Source of the DNA: Thermotogae bacterium
Lineage (GTDB): Bacteria; Thermotogota; Thermotogae; Thermotogales; DSM-5069
Length of the DNA stretch: 6,065 nt
Assembly: GCA_003641785.1 (NCBI GenBank)
Contig: QNAO01000059.1
Span: forward strand, 1-6,065
Reading direction: 5' to 3'
How positions within the stretch are numbered: the stretch's first letter is position 1; the number at the start of each line of letters is the position of its first letter. Below are positions 1 to 5,160 of this stretch, one piece after another. The notes beneath the pieces are model-generated. The model searched no databases, was not told the DNA's origin, and worked only from the letters and a program-made list of their open reading frames with translations. A program made the translations under genes and the position numbers.

Positions 1-1
1 A

Positions 2-937
2 ACCCTGTTTGCTCCTTTTTCAGAGATTTCGGGAATATGGACAAGTGATGATGTTTTTAAGATGGAAAGACTGCCTCAGAGCGTCTTAATAGTTGGCGGA
101 GGAGTAATTGGTGTGGAATTTGCGACGTTTTTCAGTGCGGTTGGAGTTAAGGTCACGCTTGTAGAGCTCATGGATCACATTCTGCCCACGGAAGACGAAG
201 ACGCTGCGCAGGTTATCTTCAAAGCCTTGAAAAAGAAAGGAGTTAGTATTTTCCAGAGATCGAAGGTTACCTCGGTAGAACCTGTGGAAAATGGATTCAA
301 ATCAATTATAGAGACAGATACCGAGAAGTTACAAACTACAACTGAAAAAGTTATCGTAGCTGTGGGAAGAAAACCAAATGTGCCAGATGACATAAAAGAA
401 CTGAAATTAGAGATGAACAGAGGAATAAAAACAACTTCTTCCATGCAAACTTCCTTGGAAAATGTGTACGCCATTGGAGATGTTCGTGGTGAAATAATGC
501 TGGCACATGTTGCGATGTACGAAGGAATAGTCGCAGCAGAATGCATAGCAGGTGAGGAATCCAAGATGGACTATTCAGCCGTTCCAAGCGTTATATTCTC
601 TTCACCCGAAATTGCCAGCGTTGGATTGAAGCAGAAAGATGCCGATCCAGACAAAGTAACAGTGTCTCAATTTCCTGTTAGTGCCAATGGAAGAGCACGA
701 ACGATGAATGAAAGAGACGGATTTGTCAAAGTTGTGGCAGACAAGAATTCCGGAAAGGTGCTCGGTATAACAATAGTTTCTCCCAATGCCACGGATATGA
801 TCATGGAAGGCGTCATTGCTGTGAAATATGGACTCACCACACGCCAGTTGGAAGAAGCGATTCACCCGCATCCGACGTTGACAGAGACCATATTGGGCGC
901 TCTTGAAGGGGTTTACGGAAAAGCTATCCATATCTAA
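2..937 (+). CDS. lpdA: Dihydrolipoamide dehydrogenase (E3), 5'-truncated by the window edge
   Basis: Cytoplasmic flavoenzyme that reoxidises dihydrolipoyl groups of 2-oxoacid dehydrogenases or of the glycine cleavage H protein, passing electrons to NAD+. An ATG exists at 62, but the frame is open from base 2 and the residues before it (ISGIWTSDDVFK) match the family's linker just ahead of the NAD domain, so the gene starts upstream. There are 311 visible residues; the family is about 450-470 long, so the N-terminal FAD motif and the redox CxxxxC disulfide are outside the window. Visible (numbered from base 2): NAD-binding GGGVIG at 32-37, with Glu55 ending the second strand, which favours NAD over NADP; the FAD-contacting YAIGD before AHVAMYEG; the dimer-domain block VPSVIFSSPEIASVG; and the catalytic HPHPTLTE, with His290 and Glu295 as the active-site base pair. 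That last motif separates E3 from glutathione or mercuric reductases reasonably well. The gene ends in TAA 20 bases before the next gene, so it is probably the same operon. Confidence 0.92.
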   Translation, partial: TLFAPFSEISGIWTSDDVFKMERLPQSVLIVGGGVIGVEFATFFSAVGVKVTLVELMDHILPTEDEDAAQVIFKALKKKGVSIFQRSKVTSVEPVENGFKSIIETDTEKLQTTTEKVIVAVGRKPNVPDDIKELKLEMNRGIKTTSSMQTSLENVYAIGDVRGEIMLAHVAMYEGIVAAECIAGEESKMDYSAVPSVIFSSPEIASVGLKQKDADPDKVTVSQFPVSANGRARTMNERDGFVKVVADKNSGKVLGITIVSPNATDMIMEGVIAVKYGLTTRQLEEAIHPHPTLTETILGALEGVYGKAIHI

Positions 938-940
938 ATT

Positions 941-950
941 GGAGGAGGTG
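941..950 (+). promoter_or_regulatory. Strong Shine-Dalgarno that fixes the TTG start at 958
   Basis: GGAGGAGGTG lies in the 20-base gap after the lpdA stop codon and ends 7 bases before TTG 958. No ATG or GTG in the correct frame lies nearby, and the protein beginning at this TTG has the expected family N-terminus (HRRIFSHPIL), so the rare start codon is well supported. Confidence 0.8.
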
Positions 951-957
951 CACTGGC

Positions 958-1272
958 TTGCATAGAAGGATTTTCTCGCATCCAATACTCGATTTCAAAA
1001 GAGGCAAACCTGTAAAGATATACTTTGAAGGAAAAGAGATACAGGCTTATGAAGGAGAAACAGTGGCAGCCGCTCTTGTCGCGAATGGGATCGACGTTTT
1101 TGGTGAATCCTACAAGAGAAACCGTCCAAGAGGGTTCTACTGCGCCATTGGAAAATGTTCATCGTGCGTAATGATAATAGATGGTGAATCCAACGTAAGG
1201 ACATGTATAACTCCTGTTAGAGAAGGAATGAAAGTGGCTCGTCAGCATGGAAGAGGTGATCCCAAATGGTAG
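958..1272 (+). CDS. Small (2Fe-2S)-binding protein, HcnA-like gamma subunit of an amino acid/amine dehydrogenase complex
   Basis: Electron-transfer subunit of 104 residues with a single plant-type ferredoxin fold. It begins with a TTG codon behind a very strong ribosome binding site. The N-terminal HPIL block and the later YEGETVAAAL and RPRGFYC stretches are typical of the HcnA / sarcosine-oxidase-alpha N-terminal / octopine-oxidase small-subunit family, which is about 100 residues long, so the gene is full length. The four cluster ligands are Cys62, Cys67, Cys70 (Cx4CxxC) and Cys83, all intact. By family knowledge it docks on the large FAD/NAD(P) subunit and shuttles electrons from the substrate-oxidising flavoprotein; it has no catalytic site of its own. 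It overlaps the next gene by 7 bases, implying translational coupling and fixed stoichiometry. The physiological substrate of the complex cannot be deduced from this subunit. Confidence 0.9.
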   Translation: MHRRIFSHPILDFKRGKPVKIYFEGKEIQAYEGETVAAALVANGIDVFGESYKRNRPRGFYCAIGKCSSCVMIIDGESNVRTCITPVREGMKVARQHGRGDPKW

Positions 1273-3071
1273 AAACAGATTTTTTGGTTATAGGAGGGGG
1301 TCCCGCTGGTTTGAGTGCCGCGCTTGAAGCTTCCAGACGCGGTGTGAAAACTCTCGTAGTTGATGAAGGAATTGAAGCTGGCGGTCAACTTTTGAAGCAG
1401 ACGCACAAGTTCTTTGGACACGAAGGATTCTATGCCTCTGTCAGGGGTTTTGAGATAGCAAAAGAGATTTTGAATTCCCTTGGTGACAATGTGGATATCT
1501 TAACGATGACGACGGTAACCGGTGTATACGAAGACGTGATAACGGCTTACGATCGAAACGCAGATAAAATGATAGAGATAAAACCGCGCTTCACATTGAT
1601 AGCGACAGGAGCATCTGAGCGGTTCATTCAGTTCGAGAACAACGACCTGCCCGGTGTTTATGGTGCGGGCGCGGTTCAGACGCTCATGAACCAGTACGGT
1701 GTGCTTCCTGGTGAAAGGGTCCTCATGATAGGATCTGGGAACATAGGTTTGATAGTTTCCTACCAGCTTCTTCAAGCAGGAGCTGAGGTGAAAGCAATAG
1801 TGGAAATAGCTAACAAAGTTGGCGGCTATGAGGTTCATGCCAATAAGATTAAAAGATTTGGTGTTCCGATAATTTTGAGGCACACCATTAAAAAGGTTGT
1901 GGGTGATCAAAGAGTTGAAGGAGCGATAATCGTTGAGGTTGACGACGAATTCAACGAAATTCCCGGTTCTGAAAAAGAGTTAGCTGTGGACACTGTGTGC
2001 ATCGCCACAGGTTTGACGCCTTCAATTGAGATCGCCGCTATGGCTGGAGTGGAACTGCAATACATACCTGAATTGGGTGGATACGTTCCTTATCGTGATG
2101 AAAATATGAGAACAAATATTTCCAACTTGTTCATAGCGGGCGATGTATCTGGAATAGAGGAAGCGACAACGGCAATGATTGAAGGAAGCATAGCGGGTCT
2201 TGTTGTTGCAAGTGAATGCAAGAAACTCGATCTAACTGAAGAAATCGCGTCCATGAAGAAGGAGCTTTCTGAGTTTCGATCAGGACCCTTTTCAGAGAAG
2301 GTACGCAGTGGATTGAAAAAGTTCTCGATAGATTATCCCACATATAGCTATAGAGATTCTGTTCAAAGGCAAGAACCCCCCAAAGGAAAGCTTGTTCCGG
2401 TGATTGAGTGCAATCAGGCGATACCGTGTAATCCGTGTCAGACGTCGTGTCCCACTGGCGCGATAACAGTATCTGGAAACATCAACAGTCTTCCCGAAAT
2501 TGACTACAACAAGTGTGTTGGATGCGGCGTGTGCGTTATGAAGTGTCCAGGTCTTGCAATATTCATGATTCAGGAGAATGCTGAAAACAACACAGATGTA
2601 GTTGTTATTCCGTGGGAGTTTGCCCTCCCAGAAAAAGGAGAAGCCGTGATAGCTTTAGACAAAGACGGTGAACCGGTGTGCGAGGGAGAAATATTCAAAG
2701 TTGTGAAATCTTCGAACAAAACCCATCTTGTGTACTTGAAAGTTCCCACTGGACACGGGCGCTCAGTTAGGAATTTTGCGAGACTTCAACGAGAAGACAA
2801 TCGCTATGTCTGTCGGTGTGAAGAGATCACAGAAGCGGACATAGAAAAGGCAATTGAACAAGGGTTTACTGATTTTGAGGAGCTCCGACGTTATCTAAGA
2901 TTGGGAATGGGGCCTTGTGGCGGAAGAACGTGCCGCCTCAACGCGCTTTCCATCTTGGCGAGAAAAACGGGCAAAAAGATATCGGAACTCGGCCACGGTG
3001 TGTTTAGACCACCGGCGATGCCGATAAAATTCGAATCACTCCTTAAAGGGGAGAAGAGCCATGGGGAATGA
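1266..3071 (+). CDS. FAD/NAD(P)-dependent oxidoreductase with fused ferredoxin-like and BFD-like [2Fe-2S] domains (HcnB-like alpha subunit)
   Basis: Large electron-transfer subunit, 601 residues. The ATG at 1266 follows GAGGTGAT (1253-1260). Residues 1 to about 330 form a pyridine-nucleotide-disulfide oxidoreductase fold: FAD motif GGGPAG at 10-15, second dinucleotide motif GSGNIG at 156-161, and the FAD-contacting FIAGD ending at Asp293. There is no redox-active CxxC in this part, so it is not a thioredoxin-reductase-type disulfide enzyme. Residues about 376-435 form a ferredoxin-like insertion with Cys382, 388, 391, 395 and then Cys417, 420, 423, 427, enough for two [4Fe-4S] clusters. Residues about 514-575 are a BFD-like domain with Cys516, Cys518, Cys551 and Cys556 (CxC and GPCGGRTC), a likely [2Fe-2S] site as in HcnB, OoxA and proline dehydrogenase alpha subunits. 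Those relatives, as I recall them, are usually under 500 residues; the ferredoxin module accounts for the extra length. It probably takes electrons from the downstream beta subunit and passes them to NAD(P)+ or ferredoxin. The gene overlaps both neighbours. The acceptor and substrate are inferred, not visible. Confidence 0.92.
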   Translation: MVETDFLVIGGGPAGLSAALEASRRGVKTLVVDEGIEAGGQLLKQTHKFFGHEGFYASVRGFEIAKEILNSLGDNVDILTMTTVTGVYEDVITAYDRNADKMIEIKPRFTLIATGASERFIQFENNDLPGVYGAGAVQTLMNQYGVLPGERVLMIGSGNIGLIVSYQLLQAGAEVKAIVEIANKVGGYEVHANKIKRFGVPIILRHTIKKVVGDQRVEGAIIVEVDDEFNEIPGSEKELAVDTVCIATGLTPSIEIAAMAGVELQYIPELGGYVPYRDENMRTNISNLFIAGDVSGIEEATTAMIEGSIAGLVVASECKKLDLTEEIASMKKELSEFRSGPFSEKVRSGLKKFSIDYPTYSYRDSVQRQEPPKGKLVPVIECNQAIPCNPCQTSCPTGAITVSGNINSLPEIDYNKCVGCGVCVMKCPGLAIFMIQENAENNTDVVVIPWEFALPEKGEAVIALDKDGEPVCEGEIFKVVKSSNKTHLVYLKVPTGHGRSVRNFARLQREDNRYVCRCEEITEADIEKAIEQGFTDFEELRRYLRLGMGPCGGRTCRLNALSILARKTGKKISELGHGVFRPPAMPIKFESLLKGEKSHGE

Positions 3072-4203
3072 CTACAGAGTTGTCATCATCGGTGGTGGTA
3101 TTGTAGGCTGCGCGATTGCGTATCACCTGACAAAGCTTGGTGAGAAAAGTGTTGCTGTTTTTGAAAAGAATTACCTTTCATCGGGAGCAACGGGACGATG
3201 TGGTGGAGGAATAAGACAGCAGTGGAGTTCGCTGAACAACGTTCTGCTCGCTATGAGAAGCGTGAAACACTTTGAAAGATTTTCTGAAGAAGTTGGTATG
3301 GATATTGAATACAAACAGGGAGGATATCTAGTCCTTTCCTATACCGATGAAGAAGCCGTGGAGTTCGAAAAAAATGTGAAAATGCAGAGAGAAGCTGGGC
3401 TAAAAGTGGAAATATTGAGTCCAAAAGAAGTAGAAAGAAGATATCCTTATATCAACACCGAAGGTGTCAAGATGGCAACGTTCTGTCAAAGTGATGGACA
3501 TGCCAATCCTCATTTGGCTGCCTTTGGGTATGCCAGGGCGAGCCAGAAACTCGGAGCCGATATCTTTACTCACACCAAAGTGGTGGGTTTAGAAAGACTC
3601 TGTGATTCCAGATGGATTGTTCACACAACAAATGGAAGCGTGAAAGCTGATGTTGTCATAAACGCTGCCGGAGCTTTTTCCAGAGAAGTGGGAAAGCTGG
3701 CAGGTGTGGATCTTCCAACTGAGAGTTACAGACACCAGATATTTGTGACAGAGCCGTTGAAAGACTTTTTTGATCCCATGGCAATTAGTTTTTCGGGAAA
3801 TTACTACATGCGTCAAACTAAACATGGGAACTTCGTAATGGGTCAAGGAGATGCAGACGAAAAAGCTGGGATAAATTACAGCGTTACATTCAGATTTGAA
3901 AAAGAGCTCTCAAGGAAAATGGCAAGGATTTTCCCGTTTCTGAGAAAACTCAGAATAATACGACACTGGTCGGGTCACTATAACATGTCTCCAGATGCTC
4001 AGCCAATTATTGGAGAATCTCCGTCAGTTCGCGGGTACTATTACGCTGTTGGTTTCAGCGGGCACGGTTTCATGCTCGCTCCAGCTGTTGGAGAAGCTAT
4101 TGCTGAAATGATACTATATGGAAAGGCAGCTCATGTGGATGTGAGTGATTTGAATGTTCAGAGGCTTAAAGGGGGAGTTGTTAAAGAGAAAAACGTTGTT
4201 TAA
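3061..4203 (+). CDS. FAD-dependent amino acid/amine dehydrogenase, DAO family (HcnC / sarcosine oxidase beta / proline dehydrogenase beta-like)
   Basis: Catalytic subunit of the complex, 380 residues, the usual length for the family. The ATG at 3061 follows AAAGGGGAG (3045-3053) and lies 11 bases inside the end of the alpha gene. An N-terminal Rossmann FAD motif GGGIVG is at 11-16, with Glu35 ending the second strand. SGATGRCGGGIRQQW (41-55) is the signature of the heteromeric sarcosine oxidase beta / L-proline dehydrogenase beta branch. SDGHANPH (144-151) and the C-terminal SPDAQPIIG (310-318) and GFSGHGFMLAPAVGE (331-345) close the FAD site. No Cys is seen near the position used for covalent FAD in monomeric sarcosine oxidase (the HYNMSPD region), so FAD is probably non-covalent. 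By family, it oxidises a C-N bond of a secondary or primary amino acid to the imine. Proline, sarcosine/dimethylglycine, glycine or an opine are all possible; motifs do not distinguish them. No signal peptide or membrane segment is seen, so it should be cytoplasmic. Confidence 0.9.
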   Translation: MGNDYRVVIIGGGIVGCAIAYHLTKLGEKSVAVFEKNYLSSGATGRCGGGIRQQWSSLNNVLLAMRSVKHFERFSEEVGMDIEYKQGGYLVLSYTDEEAVEFEKNVKMQREAGLKVEILSPKEVERRYPYINTEGVKMATFCQSDGHANPHLAAFGYARASQKLGADIFTHTKVVGLERLCDSRWIVHTTNGSVKADVVINAAGAFSREVGKLAGVDLPTESYRHQIFVTEPLKDFFDPMAISFSGNYYMRQTKHGNFVMGQGDADEKAGINYSVTFRFEKELSRKMARIFPFLRKLRIIRHWSGHYNMSPDAQPIIGESPSVRGYYYAVGFSGHGFMLAPAVGEAIAEMILYGKAAHVDVSDLNVQRLKGGVVKEKNVV

Positions 4204-4206
4204 GAT
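4178..4206 (+). promoter_or_regulatory. Candidate sigma-70-type promoter for the S-component/yajC/secD block
   Basis: TTGTTA (4178-4183) and TAAGAT (4201-4206) are separated by exactly 17 bases, each matching 4 of 6 consensus positions. Initiation would fall near 4213, giving a leader of about 20 bases before ATG 4233. The site lies at the point where the function changes from redox operon to membrane genes. In AT-leaning DNA such a match can occur by chance, and read-through from the upstream operon is equally possible, as no terminator hairpin is visible. Confidence 0.3.
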
Positions 4207-4232
4207 AAACGGATGAAGGGTAGGTATTTCAG

Positions 4233-4754
4233 ATGAGTAAGAAAGTGGCGTATGCCGGTATGTGGCTTGCTTTGAGTGTGGTTGTTTCTTATTTGGTACA
4301 CGCTTCGGGATCGGTCCTATTTGGAAGACTTTTTCTACCTCTACACTTAGTGGCAATGCTCGCGGGTTTGATTTCCGGGGCTGTTATGGGGGGAATCGTT
4401 GGGTTCCTTGCACCTTTTGTTGGGTTTCTTGCGACAGGAGTTCCGGCATTTCCATTTTTCTTGTTCATGATGATAGAGACTTTCTTCTACGGTTTCCTCA
4501 CCCCGATTTTTTACAAGAGGTTCAAAAACATATATCTGGCAATCGCGTTTTCAATAATCGTTGGAAGATTAGTGTATTCCGTGACATATTATGTTCTTGG
4601 TGCGATTGTTGGTATCAAGCTTGAAGCGCTATCAGCGATACTGATAAGCTTCGCAGTGGGTGCACCAGGTGTGGCAATTCAGCTTGTTCTGATTCCCATA
4701 ATTTACAAATCTCTGGTAAAATTAACAGAAGATGCTCATAGAGGAGGTATCTAA
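4233..4754 (+). CDS. Integral membrane protein, probable ECF transporter S component (substrate unknown)
   Basis: Very hydrophobic 173-residue protein with about five to six membrane segments, near residues 5-27, 36-52, 55-70, 73-94, 101-126 and 134-160. Length, topology and the block LPLHLVAMLAGLISG (35-49), followed by a Gly-rich helix, a P-x-FP loop at 71-74 and an E-x2-FYGF helix (82-88), resemble S components of energy-coupling factor vitamin transporters (PF12822-like), which bind the vitamin in the membrane and use a shared EcfA/A'/T module encoded elsewhere. The characteristic AxxxA patch used to bind EcfT is not clear-cut, so the assignment rests on overall resemblance. ATG 4233 is preceded by only a weak AAGGG (4216-4220). 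No riboswitch that could name the vitamin is visible, as the leader is under 30 bases. Its last codons form the yajC ribosome binding site, so the two are translationally linked. A different small membrane permease is the main alternative. Confidence 0.7.
   Translation: MSKKVAYAGMWLALSVVVSYLVHASGSVLFGRLFLPLHLVAMLAGLISGAVMGGIVGFLAPFVGFLATGVPAFPFFLFMMIETFFYGFLTPIFYKRFKNIYLAIAFSIIVGRLVYSVTYYVLGAIVGIKLEALSAILISFAVGAPGVAIQLVLIPIIYKSLVKLTEDAHRGGI
4741..4748 (+). promoter_or_regulatory. Shine-Dalgarno inside the end of the S-component gene, setting the yajC start
   Basis: GAGGAGGT encodes part of the last residues (RGG) of the upstream gene and ends 10 bases before ATG 4759. It argues for 4759 over the in-frame ATG at 4732, which has no comparable site and would add nine residues (MLIEEVSKN) before the methionine that normally leads into a YajC N-terminus. 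Confidence 0.8.
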
Positions 4755-4758
4755 AAAT

Positions 4759-5139
4759 ATGAATATTCTGCTTAACGCTCCACCAGGCACTACAGAAAGC
4801 GCTCCAACTGCATCAGCACAGGCAACAGGAGGATCTGCTTTCAGTTTCATATTTCTGCTTATCATTTTGTTTGTTATGTTTTACTTCTTGATCATTCTGC
4901 CGCAAAGAAGGCGAGAGAAGCAGTTTCGTGAAATGGTGAGCAGTTTGAAGAAAGGTGATACTGTTATCACCGTTGGCGGAGTTGTTGGAAAAGTGATAGA
5001 TATAAAGAAAGATACAGTGAAGGTCAAGAGTGCAATAGCAACAGAACTCGAAATCACCAAAAGAGCTATTGCGAGTGTGCTGAAAGAAAAGCAAGAAACG
5101 AGAGCAGATAGCAAGAACGTGCAGAATAAGAAGGATTGA
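4759..5139 (+). CDS. yajC: Preprotein translocase subunit YajC
   Basis: Single-span inner-membrane accessory protein that associates with SecD-SecF at the SecYEG channel. From ATG 4759 it has 126 residues, slightly longer than the roughly 85-110 typical of the family. Residues 1-26 are a short, Ala/Thr/Ser/Pro-rich outer segment. One membrane helix lies at about 27-47 and is followed directly by the family hallmark LPQRRREKQ (48-56). The cytoplasmic domain has LKKGDTVITVGGVVGKV (63-79), with the conserved GD and GG turns, then beta strands ending at AIASVLKE (103-110). A charged, probably disordered tail (KQETRADSKNVQNKKD) closes the protein. An upstream in-frame ATG at 4732 would overlap the previous gene by 23 bases but lacks its own ribosome binding site. 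yajC immediately before secD is a widely conserved order, which makes the call nearly certain. Confidence 0.95.
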   Translation: MNILLNAPPGTTESAPTASAQATGGSAFSFIFLLIILFVMFYFLIILPQRRREKQFREMVSSLKKGDTVITVGGVVGKVIDIKKDTVKVKSAIATELEITKRAIASVLKEKQETRADSKNVQNKKD

Positions 5140-5143
5140 AATT

Positions 5144-5151
5144 GAGGAGGG
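5144..5151 (+). promoter_or_regulatory. Shine-Dalgarno for the GTG start of secD
   Basis: GAGGAGGG lies in the 21-base gap after yajC and ends 9 bases before GTG 5161. The residues that follow start a charged cap and then a membrane helix, as expected for SecD, supporting GTG as the start codon. Confidence 0.8.
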
Positions 5152-5160
5152 AACAAGACC

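Noticed and set aside
62..937. Reading the first gene as a complete 291-residue protein starting at ATG 62
   Set aside because: The frame is open to the window edge, no ribosome binding site precedes 62, and the upstream residues (GIWTSDDVFK) are the conserved E3 linker; the protein would lack its FAD and disulfide regions.
958..4203. Calling the trio true hcnABC (hydrogen cyanide synthase)
   Set aside because: The architecture is shared by several amine dehydrogenases, the alpha subunit carries extra ferredoxin-like clusters, and nothing in the sequence points to glycine-to-cyanide chemistry.
4213..4236. Seven-codon open frame MKGRYFR ending in a TGA that overlaps ATG 4233
   Set aside because: Too short to judge, no good ribosome binding site of its own, and it lies over the ribosome binding region of the S-component gene; a chance event is the simplest reading.
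4262..4624. Plus-strand open frame of 120 codons within the membrane protein gene
   Set aside because: Its translation is rich in Cys, Trp and Phe in an unlikely pattern, it has no ribosome binding site, and the overlapping frame encodes a coherent multi-helix membrane protein.
4732..4758. Alternative upstream ATG for yajC
   Set aside because: The strong GAGGAGGT at 4741-4748 lies downstream of this ATG and is correctly spaced for ATG 4759 instead.
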